A stretch of 64,000 nucleotides of DNA from Colwellia hornerae (GTDB taxonomy: Bacteria; Pseudomonadota; Gammaproteobacteria; Enterobacterales; Alteromonadaceae), in NCBI RefSeq assembly GCF_007954355.1, contig NZ_VOLR01000007.1, forward strand, positions 1-64,000, given 5' to 3'. Under the pieces are notes generated by a model. That model did not search any database, was not told where the DNA came from, and worked only from the letters and a program-made list of their open reading frames with translations. The position numbers and the translations under genes are program-made. This document shows, piece by piece, positions 48,494 to 57,380 of the stretch. Each line of letters opens with the position of its first letter. The stretch's first letter is position 1.

Positions 48494-50092
48494 TTATAGG
48501 TAAACAACGTTGTTTTTGCCTTTCTCTTTGGCTTGATAAAGTGCAACATCTGCTCGTTCAAAAGCCATATGGACATTATCATCTTGGTGAATATGCGTAG
48601 CGCCAATAGAGATGGTGATGGTCACTTTATTACTTTTAAATTTAAAGGGTAATTTTGCCACTTGTAAGCGTAGTCGGTTAAGTTTTTCAATTAAGTTTTC
48701 TTGATTGGTACCAGAGAATACGAGTACAAACTCCTCTCCGCCATAACGTGCAATAAATGCTTCACTACCGATGTACTTTTTTAAGGTACTCGAAATGACT
48801 TGTAAGGTTTTATCACCAGCAGTGTGGCCGTAGGTATCATTAATACGCTTAAAGTTATCAAGGTCCATAACTACGATAGCCAAGTCGAAATTTTTATTAT
48901 GAAAACGCACCATTTCTTTAGCGAAGTATTCATCAAATGCGGCGCGGTTGTTGAGCTTAGTTAAGGCGTCTTGTAAACTTCTTGCTTGTTGTTCTTGAAT
49001 TCGTTTTTCAAAGCTTCGGCTTTGTCTTTCTAATAATTCGACTTTTTCAGTCATTGACGATAATTGACCGTGTAAAGCATCTTGTTGTTCACGCTCAAAG
49101 GTTGTTTTCTTTTCAAGTGTACCGGCAATAAGTTTTAACTTAGCATTAATATCAACTTTAATATCCGCTAATGAGGTCGCTTTATCTAAACCATTAGCCA
49201 TATCTACAATCTGCTTTTGCAACTGTTCATTTAATAAACCATGCTGTGATTGAGCTTTTTTACAGCTGGTTAGCGTCGTTTTAACGGCTGATTGCACCGT
49301 TGTTAGGGTTTCACTTAATGTTGAAAGAAATACTTTTGCGGTATTTCTCTCATCGTTTAAATCTTCAATGATTACATCAAATACGGTCAACAAACTGTCT
49401 AATAAGTTGTTGTTTGATATACCTTCATTGAGCTGAGATTTAACCACCGCGATATCTTTTGCATGTTTGTCTGAGACGATTAAGCCGCTAACAATTGTTT
49501 CAAAGCGTGCTATATACTTTAGTTCGGCATCGTTGTTAACTTCAGCCAATTTTGTTGTTAAATTCTCTTGCCCTAATAATCCACCCACAGAAACGGCGTC
49601 GTTAAATTTTGCTGTTAAAGCGTTGTCGTAAAAAGTTAATAATTGACTCAACAAGGGAACATATTGTAAAACAGCATCTTTTGGATCTTTTGACTCGGTG
49701 ATCAAACTGCGTAACTTACGTCGTAAGTCGGCAGGTAAACCATTGATTTTCTGTAAAGCTAAACCGGCAATATGGAATCTTTCATGTAACTGGTTAAGGT
49801 TTGAAATATTTATTTGAGATTGCTGTTGCAGTAAAAGCGAAGTCGCTACTATATGTGCTTGAATGTCAGCAAGTGGTGCTGAATTTTTAAGTAAAAGTCT
49901 TAATTTTGCTAACTTATTATCTAGCGTAATATCCATGCCTTTACATACAAGAGAAAGCTTTTCAATAAAACTTATTAACAGTGAAGATTGCGATTTTAGG
50001 TCTGTCTCTACATCGGCACGAGAAGTAATGGCGAGTTCGAGTTTTTTCTTCAGTAACATTATTTCTTTGTTAACGGCTGGGTTATTACTCAT
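48494..50092 (-). CDS. diguanylate cyclase with long helical N-terminus
   Basis: 532 aa. Residues 1-360 are mostly helical, with heptad-like coiled coil just before the catalytic domain (about 330-375); no signal peptide or membrane helix. The GGDEF domain (about 375-532) starts LTKLNNRAAFDEYF and has the active site RYGGEEFVLVF (about 450). Metal-binding Asp lies in VVMDLDNFKRIND. The inhibitory I-site (RxxD five residues before GGEEF) reads GSEA, so product inhibition is probably absent. Soluble c-di-GMP producer with unknown input. Confidence 0.92.
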   Translation of the reverse strand: MSNNPAVNKEIMLLKKKLELAITSRADVETDLKSQSSLLISFIEKLSLVCKGMDITLDNKLAKLRLLLKNSAPLADIQAHIVATSLLLQQQSQINISNLNQLHERFHIAGLALQKINGLPADLRRKLRSLITESKDPKDAVLQYVPLLSQLLTFYDNALTAKFNDAVSVGGLLGQENLTTKLAEVNNDAELKYIARFETIVSGLIVSDKHAKDIAVVKSQLNEGISNNNLLDSLLTVFDVIIEDLNDERNTAKVFLSTLSETLTTVQSAVKTTLTSCKKAQSQHGLLNEQLQKQIVDMANGLDKATSLADIKVDINAKLKLIAGTLEKKTTFEREQQDALHGQLSSMTEKVELLERQSRSFEKRIQEQQARSLQDALTKLNNRAAFDEYFAKEMVRFHNKNFDLAIVVMDLDNFKRINDTYGHTAGDKTLQVISSTLKKYIGSEAFIARYGGEEFVLVFSGTNQENLIEKLNRLRLQVAKLPFKFKSNKVTITISIGATHIHQDDNVHMAFERADVALYQAKEKGKNNVVYL

Positions 50093-50277
50093 AAAAAACT
50101 GTCTTCCGTAAAGTGCTTTATTGGCTAATGAACTTGATAAATTTCAATTCAGTATAGCTAAATATAGTGCATATAAAAATGAACACACTTTTTAAATTAT
50201 ATTACTTAATAGTAAACCTAAGATGCTAAAAAGTCAGTATTGATAATGATTTATAATTGATTTAACTCAAAAAATGT

Positions 50278-51141
50278 TTATTGCCTAAGAGTTCTTCCTG
50301 TTGGCGCGTGTAATGTAGACGTTGAACGAAATGGATTAATATCTAAACCGCCTCGTCTGGTATAACGTGCAAAAACAGTTAACTCAGTCACTTGACAGTA
50401 TTTCTTTAAATCACAATATATTCTTTCAACACATTGTTCATGAAATTCATTATGTTGCCTAAAGGATATTAAGTAAGCTAGCAGGGCGCTTGGGGAAATT
50501 TTTGGGCCACTGTATTGAAGGTAAATACTTGCCCAATCGGGTTGATTGGTAATTAAACAGTTAGATTTTAATAAATGACTGACTAAAGATTCATTTTTCA
50601 CAGTTTCTCCTGAAATATTTGCATTAACGAGCAGTGTTGGATCAAGTTGATAGTTATCGATATCAAGCTCTACATCATCTATACAAGTGGTTTTTTCAGA
50701 AAAAATCTGATGATTTATTTCTAGTGCAGGACAGTTATCAACAGGAAAAAGCTTTACACCCGCTGTACTTTTAGCTGTATTGGATAGGTCTTTGACCAAG
50801 CAATTTTCGACCTCTTGCCAAGATGAAAATCGACTTTGATTAAAGCTATTCAAATACAGCTTAAATGACTTAGACTCAACTATGTTGGTACTGGTGCAAG
50901 GAAAACGAAATTCTGCAACAGCAACAACCGGTTTACCTGTGCTATTGAGCCATGAAAGTTCATAGGCATACCAGACATCTTCACCAATAAAGGGTAAGCT
51001 TTCGGCGGTAATCGCTAAACTGTCTCTATTCAAAGTTCGAGGTACCGCTTGCAAGAGTTCTGGGTTATATTCACTACAATAACTAGTGGTTTTTCCAAGT
51101 GTTAATTGGCTTAATACTTTTGCGTTTTTATAATTTTTCAT
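50278..51141 (-). CDS. queF: NADPH-dependent 7-cyano-7-deazaguanine reductase QueF (long form)
   Basis: 287 aa; reduces preQ0 to preQ1 in queuosine synthesis. The QueF motif ESKSFKLYLNSF lies in the N-terminal half. The C-terminal half has the catalytic Cys in NCLITNQPDWAS and FHEQCVERIYCDL. The end (TRRGGLDINPFRS) is typical. Two-domain (tunnelling-fold) type II enzyme as in E. coli. Divergent from syd across about 60 bp; queF and syd are neighbours in many gammaproteobacteria. Confidence 0.96.
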   Translation of the reverse strand: MKNYKNAKVLSQLTLGKTTSYCSEYNPELLQAVPRTLNRDSLAITAESLPFIGEDVWYAYELSWLNSTGKPVVAVAEFRFPCTSTNIVESKSFKLYLNSFNQSRFSSWQEVENCLVKDLSNTAKSTAGVKLFPVDNCPALEINHQIFSEKTTCIDDVELDIDNYQLDPTLLVNANISGETVKNESLVSHLLKSNCLITNQPDWASIYLQYSGPKISPSALLAYLISFRQHNEFHEQCVERIYCDLKKYCQVTELTVFARYTRRGGLDINPFRSTSTLHAPTGRTLRQ

Positions 51142-51202
51142 ACAATGGCTAGTTTAGTCTATTGGCTATTTGTCGTTACATTTTAAAGGATCTTTTTAAC
51201 AG

Positions 51203-51763
51203 ATGAAATCATCACCATGCGAGTTAATGCAATCTTTATCATTATTTTCACAAAAATATTTATCACAATACCAAGAACGTTACCAGCATTTACCGCTTAT
51301 AGAGAAAGATGAACAGTGGCCTTCTCCATGTTTATCAAATGATTATGATGAAAACCATCAGTATTGGCAGCCGAGTGAAATAAGTGATCCTATCAACTTT
51401 GATAATGTTGAAAAAGCTTTAGAGATAACAATACATGCTGATTTTAAAACCTATTTTACCACCTTGTATAGTGACACTTTAGATGCAAGTTGTGATGAAG
51501 GCGCTTTGTCGCTACTTTTTGCCTGGAGCAAAGATGACTTTCAACGTTTACAAGAGAATGTAATAGGCCATATTTTGATGAAGCAAAAATTAAAACAATC
51601 ATTGACCTTATTTTTTGCACTCACAGACGATGATAATATGATCTTAAGTGTTAATAACGACAACGGAGAAATTTGGGTCGAAAAAGTAGGTTCTCAAGCT
51701 CATAAAAAAGTTGCAGATTCCATGGTTAGTTTTATTGATATGTTAACCCCTAGAATTCCTTAG
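51203..51763 (+). CDS. syd: SecY-interacting protein Syd
   Basis: 186 aa soluble acidic protein that binds SecY at the cytosolic face of the membrane. Conserved pieces: PLIEKDEQWPSPC, then YWQP and the C-terminal DNGEIWVEKVG with LADSM-like VADSMVSFI. Length is normal. The 3' end overlaps the convergent gene at 51760 by four bases. Confidence 0.93.
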   Translation: MKSSPCELMQSLSLFSQKYLSQYQERYQHLPLIEKDEQWPSPCLSNDYDENHQYWQPSEISDPINFDNVEKALEITIHADFKTYFTTLYSDTLDASCDEGALSLLFAWSKDDFQRLQENVIGHILMKQKLKQSLTLFFALTDDDNMILSVNNDNGEIWVEKVGSQAHKKVADSMVSFIDMLTPRIP

Positions 51764-52092
51764 CTTTTATTGTTTTTTAAGCTATAAACTAAGGCTTTTA
51801 GTTCTGCTAATTCAATTTCGATTGGCTGTAATGCTTTTGCTATGGCTTTTGCGACTATCAGCTCTATTTCTGGAGCGTTCGAGGCTAGTGTTTGATTTTC
51901 TTTAACAAGTATCTTAGATTTATCTGCTAATTCGATAAGTTTAGGGTCATGGGTCCAACTTCTTAATATTGAGATAAGAGTGGGCAGTGGAATTGGTTTT
52001 TTTAGTTTCGTTTTAAGCAAGGCTACCGTTGGTTTTTTACCTTGATTAGCGAGTTGATTAGCGATGATTGTTATTTCGTCAGTTATCGTCAT
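51760..52092 (-). CDS. putative DNA-binding protein (KfrA N-terminal-like)
   Basis: 110 aa. The beginning (MTITDEITIIANQLANQG, then KPTVALLKTKLKKPIPLPTL) resembles the N-terminal DNA-binding domain of plasmid protein KfrA. A helical, coiled-coil-like C-terminus follows. It could bind DNA as a dimer; this is inferred. I use ATG 52092, where homology starts; a TTG at 52113 would extend it by seven codons. Convergent and overlapping with syd. Confidence 0.6.
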   Translation of the reverse strand: MTITDEITIIANQLANQGKKPTVALLKTKLKKPIPLPTLISILRSWTHDPKLIELADKSKILVKENQTLASNAPEIELIVAKAIAKALQPIEIELAELKALVYSLKNNKS

Positions 52093-52295
52093 AAATTTAT
52101 AATTACTTGTCAAAGAGGCTACATTTTAGCGAATATCACAAAGTATGCTCGCTGCGGTTACTGTTATTTATTTTATCTGTATATATATCAATATCTTGTA
52201 GAGTTGGTTTAACCCTTGCTATTAAGTAATAGTTCAATAACTTTGTTTACATTATATAAAATATGTACTCTCAAAAATATTAATCAGGGAAACTT

Positions 52296-52679
52296 ATGAA
52301 AAAATCAATTATAGCATTACTTATTGCAGCGCCTTTAACTTTATCATTAACCGGCTGTGTTATTGCTGTTGGTGGTGGTGATGAAGGCCATTCAATATCA
52401 ACATCGTTTGGCGATCGCGAATATGAAAACCGTAAAAAAATTGATAAAATTCAATTGAATGCCACCTATAATGATGTTAAGAAAAAACTAGGACTTGGCG
52501 ATTATAATGAAAAATATCAAATAGATGGTAAAGAAATACAGGTACTTTTTTATCGTACACATCGCGTACATAAAGATGATTTAACCACTAAGGATGAGTG
52601 TACATATTTACATTTTGTGGATGGTGTTTTATTAGAAATGGGTAATGGCGCAGACTATCGACGCAATATTTCAGGTTAA
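52296..52679 (+). CDS. DUF3192-family lipoprotein
   Basis: 127 aa. A signal peptide ends in lipobox LTGC, so it is a lipoprotein. The body has a Gly/Asp segment and the DUF3192 block VLFYRTHRVHKDDLTTKDEC, then LHFVDGVLLEMGNG. Function unknown. It is a paralogue of the membrane-anchored protein at 45747. Preceded by a 180-bp non-coding stretch. Confidence 0.82.
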   Translation: MKKSIIALLIAAPLTLSLTGCVIAVGGGDEGHSISTSFGDREYENRKKIDKIQLNATYNDVKKKLGLGDYNEKYQIDGKEIQVLFYRTHRVHKDDLTTKDECTYLHFVDGVLLEMGNGADYRRNISG

Positions 52680-52826
52680 TTGTTATCGCAAATACTATAA
52701 AGATAACAAATAGCGCTATCTTTATAGTTAAACCCTGCTTTTTTTTACTTTAATGCCACGCGCATAACCCGTTTTTTTTTAGATGTTTGGCTTTAAAAAA
52801 TAGCGTAGCAAGCGTTAGAGTTTTGT

Positions 52827-52856
52827 TTGACCTTATTCGTTTTTTACTGCTATGGT
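52827..52856 (+). promoter_or_regulatory. sigma-70-like promoter directly before the hexanucleotide repeat
   Basis: TTGACC (52827-52832) and TATGGT (52851-52856) are spaced by 18 bases. The predicted transcription start falls at the first repeat copies, so the repeat would form the 5' leader of the acetyltransferase mRNA. Inferred from consensus only. Confidence 0.45.
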
Positions 52857-52863
52857 GATCAAA

Positions 52864-52923
52864 TAAAAATAAAAATAAAAATAAAAATAAAAATAAAAAT
52901 AAAAATAAAAATAAAAATAAAAA
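52864..52923 (+). repeat. ten perfect copies of the hexanucleotide TAAAAA
   Basis: T residues occur every six bases from 52864 to 52918, each followed by five As: ten uninterrupted copies. The array ends 18 bases before the ATG of the GNAT gene and directly before its ribosome site (CAAGGA). A simple repeat of this length is prone to slippage and could tune expression. Confidence 0.97.
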
Positions 52924-52941
52924 ACGCAAGGATGACAAGTT

Positions 52942-53586
52942 ATGTCAGAAGTAATAAGTGATAAAAAAAATCTTGATATAAGAGCTGCTTATTTGTCAGG
53001 AGAAGACTTAAAACTCGCCGCCTCTTTATTGTATCAAGCTTATCATGATGATCCTGTTTTTTTGGAAATATTTTCCAATGAAAATAATGATTATGAACAA
53101 AGATTGCGCGCAGCCATTCGAGAAGAGTTGAGTGCCTTTTGGCATGCTAAACAACCTATGGTTGGTTTATACTTGGGGGAAGCAATGGTAGGCGTTGCTT
53201 GTTTAAACAGCCCAGATGAAAGTGTTAGTTCAGAACGATTCTGGCACTGGCGTTTAAAGATGATGTTAGGTGCTGGTTACTTTAGTACCAAGCAGATGAT
53301 TGAAAAAGAAAAAACAGTACTTGCTGCTGTACCAATGAAGAAGTTTCATATGCTTTCCTTTATTGCGATTCATCCTTTACATCAACATCATGGCTTTGGT
53401 CATTACCTTATGGCAGCTGTCAATACTATATTAGAAGAGCACTCTGCTAGTGAAGGCGTTGCTGTCTATGCGACAACGAAGAAATATCAACAATTTTTTA
53501 AAGAAGTTGATTATGAACTGGTTAAAGAGCTCTCTATTGGTAATGTTACTGGTTCGCTGATGATACATTACAGAAGTAAAAGTTAA
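52942..53586 (+). CDS. GNAT-family N-acetyltransferase
   Basis: 214 aa. The acetyl-CoA-binding region reads LSFIAIHPLHQHHGFGHYLM, near residues 133-152, typical of GNAT enzymes. Upstream lies a substrate-variable region with GLYLGEAMVGVACL. The substrate is unknown. AAGGA lies nine bases before ATG. Its leader is the ten-copy hexanucleotide repeat, and a clear terminator follows, so it is monocistronic. Confidence 0.82.
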   Translation: MSEVISDKKNLDIRAAYLSGEDLKLAASLLYQAYHDDPVFLEIFSNENNDYEQRLRAAIREELSAFWHAKQPMVGLYLGEAMVGVACLNSPDESVSSERFWHWRLKMMLGAGYFSTKQMIEKEKTVLAAVPMKKFHMLSFIAIHPLHQHHGFGHYLMAAVNTILEEHSASEGVAVYATTKKYQQFFKEVDYELVKELSIGNVTGSLMIHYRSKS

Positions 53587-53613
53587 ACTTAATGTCTTGA
53601 TCAATTGTAGATA

Positions 53614-53645
53614 AATACCGAATTAATATTCGGTATTTTTTTTAC
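53614..53645 (+). terminator. rho-independent terminator of the GNAT gene
   Basis: AATACCGAA, loop TTAAT, ATTCGGTATT followed by a U-run, about 30 bp after the stop. Confidence 0.88.
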
Positions 53646-53881
53646 TTAATTTAAAATGTTTTTGTAGCTGAACTGAAAATATAGTGGTTGTATTTTTAAA
53701 GTGGCCAATGTTATATTTTACCGTTCAATCTATTTCTTGTGCTTTAACTATCTATTTTAGCTAAAAAAATGTTGCAACACTAAGTGTTAGCGACAGGGAT
53801 TTGCTTAATATTTTAGTTAAGGATATTAATGTCAGTGAATAGCCGTTAATACGACAGGCATTGCAAAGTTAAGGAGTTTAG

Positions 53882-54439
53882 ATGAAGTTTGAAGCAGCAC
53901 AGGAAGATATGAGCTTTTCATATTTTGGTGGTGGAATTGGTGTATTAGTTTCTGGTTTAATTTGGTGTATTGCAGGTACGGTTGCATTAGTGCATTCAAA
54001 TCAATTGAGTATGCTAGCATTGTTCTTTGGCGGTATGTTTATCCACCCGTTGGCGATGCTAATGTCAAAATACTTTAAACGCCCGGGAAATCATCACCCT
54101 AAAAATCCACTTGGTAAACTGGCATTAGAAAGTACGATTATCTTATTTGTCGGTTTGTTTTTGGCTTTCTATGTAGCAAAACTGCAAGTCGAGTGGTTTT
54201 ATCCAATAATGCTGATGATCATTGGTGTACGTTATTTAGTTTTTAATACGCTGTATGGCTTAAAAATATACTGGCTTTTAGGAAGCGTGCTGATATTTTC
54301 GGGTATGCTATGTATACTATTAAGTGCTAATTTTATTATTGGCGCATTTATTGGCGCATTTATTGGTGGTGTAACAGAAATTGTCTTCTCACTGGTGATC
54401 ATTAATCAATCGAAAGGTTTGGTGTTAAACGCCACTTAG
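53882..54439 (+). CDS. multi-pass membrane protein (DUF7010-like)
   Basis: 185 aa with five or six hydrophobic segments. The start DMSFSYFGGGIGVLVSGLIW and FFGGMFIHPLAMLMSK resemble the DUF7010 family as I recall it; function unknown. A 12-bp in-frame duplication (TTTATTGGCGCA twice) gives the GAFIGAFIGG run near residue 156. AAGGAG lies just before the ATG. The 295 bp upstream contain only a short palindrome, AACACTAAGTGTT (53776-53788). Confidence 0.65.
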   Translation: MKFEAAQEDMSFSYFGGGIGVLVSGLIWCIAGTVALVHSNQLSMLALFFGGMFIHPLAMLMSKYFKRPGNHHPKNPLGKLALESTIILFVGLFLAFYVAKLQVEWFYPIMLMIIGVRYLVFNTLYGLKIYWLLGSVLIFSGMLCILLSANFIIGAFIGAFIGGVTEIVFSLVIINQSKGLVLNAT

Positions 54440-54564
54440 TTGCTCATTCCCACCTAATAATTACTTGACGATTTTCTTATAGCCACATAGCCCATTATTT
54501 TATGCTATAGGCAGGGAACTGTCGTCAAATCATACTTTATTTACCTTATCATTTTGGAAAAACA

Positions 54565-55158
54565 ATGGAAGCACTCAATAAACAATTAGATTTTATTATT
54601 GAATTAGATAGGCTCAAAGGAATTTATCGACAAGCGCTGGTCAAGTCTGATAAAAATAGGTTTGAGAACAGTGCTGAGCATAGTTGGCATATTTCATTAA
54701 CGGCTGAAATACTTCAAGAGTATGCTGTAGAGAAAGTTAATATAGCACGTGTTATGAGTATGTTACTGATTCACGATATTGTCGAGATAGATGCAGGGGA
54801 TATGTTTGCTTTTTCCGATAAACAAGCACTAGCAGAGCAACAAGAAAAAGAAATTGCTGCAGCAACCCGTATTTTTGGTTTATTACCAGAGCAACAGTTT
54901 CAAGCTTTTAATGCTTTATGGTTAGAGTTCGAAAAAGCTGAAACTGTTGATGCTCGATTTGCTAAAGCTATGGACAGCGTTTTACCCTTTTTACAAAATA
55001 TAAAGAATGAGGGTGGCAGTTGGGTTAAGCATAAGGTGAAAAAATCACAAGTAATAAAACGTAATAGTTTTCTTGAAGGACTCGCTCCTCAGTTATGGTT
55101 ATATGTTTGTCAGCAAATTGATAATGCGGTGGTACAAGGTTGGTTGCTGGACGAGTAA
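54565..55158 (+). CDS. HD-domain phosphohydrolase (HDDC2/YfbR-like)
   Basis: 197 aa. HD metal-binding residues: His in ENSAEHSWHIS, HD in LLIHDIVEIDAGD and a later Asp in AKAMDSVLPF. The pattern fits the HDDC2/YfbR group of 5'-deoxynucleotidases acting on dNMPs; the exact substrate is inferred. Cytosolic. Monocistronic, with about 125 bp upstream. Confidence 0.82.
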   Translation: MEALNKQLDFIIELDRLKGIYRQALVKSDKNRFENSAEHSWHISLTAEILQEYAVEKVNIARVMSMLLIHDIVEIDAGDMFAFSDKQALAEQQEKEIAAATRIFGLLPEQQFQAFNALWLEFEKAETVDARFAKAMDSVLPFLQNIKNEGGSWVKHKVKKSQVIKRNSFLEGLAPQLWLYVCQQIDNAVVQGWLLDE

Positions 55159-55270
55159 TCGCCATAGTTAGTGCCTTACTTCGTTGTTTGATTACACAAG
55201 CTATTATTTATATTGTCGATAATAATTGTCCGACCGATTATTGCAACGTGGCATGCTTAGGGATAATTTA

Positions 55271-55867
55271 GTGAAAATATATGCGGACATTCAGTCAGGT
55301 AATTGTTATAAAATTAAGCTTGTTACCTCAATTTTAAAGATAGAACACGAGTGGATTAATATTAATATACTTGCCGGCGAGAGTGGGACAGCGTCGTTTT
55401 TGAAAAAGAACCCAACAGGAAAAATCCCGTTACTTGAGCTCGAGGATGGACGTTTTTTATCAGAGTCTAACGCAATTTTGAACTACCTTGCCTCAGGTTC
55501 ATCACTGTTACCTAAAGATAGATTTGAACAGGCAAAGGTACAACAGTGGCAATTTTTTGAACAATATAGCCATGAACCATTTATTGCTGTTGCTAGGTTT
55601 ATCGCTAAATATCTTGGTTTACCTGATAATCGCAAAGCGGACTATCAATCTAAACAAGAAGGTGGTCATAAAGCACTGAGTGTTATGGAAAAACAATTGA
55701 AAATAACACCTTATCTTGTCGGTAGCACATTGACTACTGCAGATATTTCACTTTATGGATATACCCATGTAGCAGAAGAAGGGGGTTTTAATCTAGTTAA
55801 ATATCCTGCGATTCAAGCATGGATTAAAAGGATACAAGCACATCCCAACTATATTGGTATGGTGTAA
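55271..55867 (+). CDS. glutathione S-transferase family protein
   Basis: 198 aa. N-terminal thioredoxin-like domain with SGNCYK (Ser/Cys active-site region), NPTGKIPLLEL (cis-Pro) and ESNAILNYLA. The C-terminal helical domain shows TTADISLYGYTHVA. I choose the GTG at 55271, with AGGGA eight bases before, because it places the first strand correctly; the open frame extends to a TTG at 55226. The substrate is unknown. Confidence 0.82.
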   Translation: MKIYADIQSGNCYKIKLVTSILKIEHEWININILAGESGTASFLKKNPTGKIPLLELEDGRFLSESNAILNYLASGSSLLPKDRFEQAKVQQWQFFEQYSHEPFIAVARFIAKYLGLPDNRKADYQSKQEGGHKALSVMEKQLKITPYLVGSTLTTADISLYGYTHVAEEGGFNLVKYPAIQAWIKRIQAHPNYIGMV

Positions 55868-55975
55868 AGTCAAAGGATAAAACCATAAGATCGGACAGAA
55901 ATATAACGTTAATCAACACTGCAAATTTCAGCTGTTTATTGTGGTATTTGAAAATCATTTAAATAAGGACTAGCT

Positions 55976-56353
55976 ATGATAGATTTTAAAAATTCTTCGG
56001 TATTCAAATTAAAACCAATAGAAATCGAAGATGCGAGAGAAGACTTTCACAAGTTTATGATTGAGGGTGAATCAATTTTTGCGGCCTTTAAAAGTATTAG
56101 AGACCAAGTTATTTTCACGAATAAACGCATTATTGCCGCCAATGTTCAGGGAATTACTGGCTCTAAGGTCGACTATACTTCCTTACCTTATAGCAAAATA
56201 CAGGCTTTTTCAGTTGAATCATCGGGCACATTAGATTTAGATTGTGAAATAGAAGTCTATGTCAGTGAACTCGGTATGGCTAAATTTGAGATTAAAGGTT
56301 CCTTCGATCTTATTCAATTTAATCAGCATATTAGTCAACACGTACTTGCGTAA
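55976..56353 (+). CDS. PH-domain-containing protein (bPH_1 type)
   Basis: 125 aa. The body, with ESIFAAFKSIRDQVIFTNKRIIAANVQG then VDYTSLPYSKIQAFSVESSG, is the bacterial pleckstrin-homology fold bPH_1 (PF08000). Cytosolic; such domains form ring oligomers of unknown role. AAGGA lies before the ATG. Followed at 92 bp by the DUF2007 gene. Confidence 0.82.
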   Translation: MIDFKNSSVFKLKPIEIEDAREDFHKFMIEGESIFAAFKSIRDQVIFTNKRIIAANVQGITGSKVDYTSLPYSKIQAFSVESSGTLDLDCEIEVYVSELGMAKFEIKGSFDLIQFNQHISQHVLA

Positions 56354-56444
56354 ATTTATTGTTATTAACAAATTAATAGCCAGTTTATTGGCTAATATTT
56401 TGGCTAAGTAAACCTAACTTATTAATAGCTATCACTAGGGCGCA

Positions 56445-56762
56445 ATGATGAAACTACTTTATGCTCACGAAAACCACTTTATGGTTAACAATGTTAAAAA
56501 CCTTATTGAGACACAACAAATAAGTTGCTTTATTAAAAACGAATTTGCTCAAGGAGCGGTAGGTGAAATATCTGCTTTTGATGCTTGGCCAGAAGTTTGG
56601 CTTGTTAATGAGGCTGATTTTGAACGTGCAACGACGATATTAACTTTATATCAGCAAGCTAATAAAGGCGAAGACTGGCTATGTAAAAGCTGCGCTGAAA
56701 CAAATGATCCCTCGTTTGAGATATGCTGGAATTGTCAGCATGAACATAAAGAGTCGCTTTAA
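56445..56762 (+). CDS. DUF2007 protein with C-terminal zinc ribbon
   Basis: 105 aa. The N-terminal part (LLYAHENHFMVNNVKNLIE, then WPEVWLVNEADFERA) matches DUF2007, a putative signal-transducing domain. The C-terminus has two CxxC pairs (CKSC and CWNC), a rubredoxin-like zinc ribbon. Cytosolic. The role is unknown. Confidence 0.8.
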   Translation: MMKLLYAHENHFMVNNVKNLIETQQISCFIKNEFAQGAVGEISAFDAWPEVWLVNEADFERATTILTLYQQANKGEDWLCKSCAETNDPSFEICWNCQHEHKESL

Positions 56763-56856
56763 AGATACTTAAAAACGTTCGAACATCGTTTTTATAATAA
56801 TATATTAGCCCACAATTATCAGCGATTCCTTTAGGCTACTCACTTAGGATATTGAA

Positions 56857-57324
56857 ATGACACCAGGTATCAATGTAGCTAAAAAAAATAAAGTTTCACA
56901 TAAAATACACGAGTATTCTCATGATGAAACTGCTGATTCCTATGGGCTCGAAGCGGCCGAAAAATTAGGTGTCATCGAACAACGAATATTCAAAACTTTA
57001 GTGGTAATGCTTGATAATAAAACCTTAGCCGTAGGCATTATTCCAGTTTCAGCTATGCTTAGCATGAAGCTTATTGCAAAAGCTTTTGGAGCTAAAAAAG
57101 CTAATATGGCTGATAAGTCTGATGTTGAACGTTCTACGGGTTATGTTCTTGGAGGAGTGAGTCCACTTGGGCAAAAAAAGGCACTTAGAACAATTGTTGA
57201 CGCTTCAGCCAATAATTACGCCTCTATTTATGTAAGTGCAGGCCGGCGAGGGTTAGAGATAGAATTGAGCCCAGCCGACTTAATAAAGCTTACAAATGGT
57301 ATGGTTACGAAAATATCTCAGTGA
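56857..57324 (+). CDS. ybaK: Cys-tRNA(Pro) deacylase YbaK
   Basis: 155 aa trans-editing enzyme that hydrolyses Cys mischarged on tRNA-Pro. The YbaK/ProX fold is visible in EQRIFKTLVVMLDNKTLAVG, with the catalytic Lys in FKTL, and in GYVLGGVSPLGQKKAL. Length is normal. Convergent with the phosphoglycerol transferase gene. Confidence 0.92.
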   Translation: MTPGINVAKKNKVSHKIHEYSHDETADSYGLEAAEKLGVIEQRIFKTLVVMLDNKTLAVGIIPVSAMLSMKLIAKAFGAKKANMADKSDVERSTGYVLGGVSPLGQKKALRTIVDASANNYASIYVSAGRRGLEIELSPADLIKLTNGMVTKISQ

Positions 57325-57380
57325 CATTAATAATAAGTAATTAAAATAATAATTTAAGTCCTAGTTGTTCAGTTTTCTAT

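Noticed and set aside
52177-52193. CTGTATATATAT sequence before the DUF3192 lipoprotein gene, a possible LexA half-site
   Set aside because: The second half (ACAG) is missing; an AT-rich chance match.
52750-52938. Minus-strand 62-codon frame rich in Leu-Phe repeats
   Set aside because: It is just the translation of the TAAAAA repeat on the other strand.
53776-53788. Palindrome AACACTAAGTGTT upstream of the DUF7010-like gene
   Set aside because: Perfect but short, matches no operator I know, and is over 90 bp from the start codon; noted only within the gene entry.
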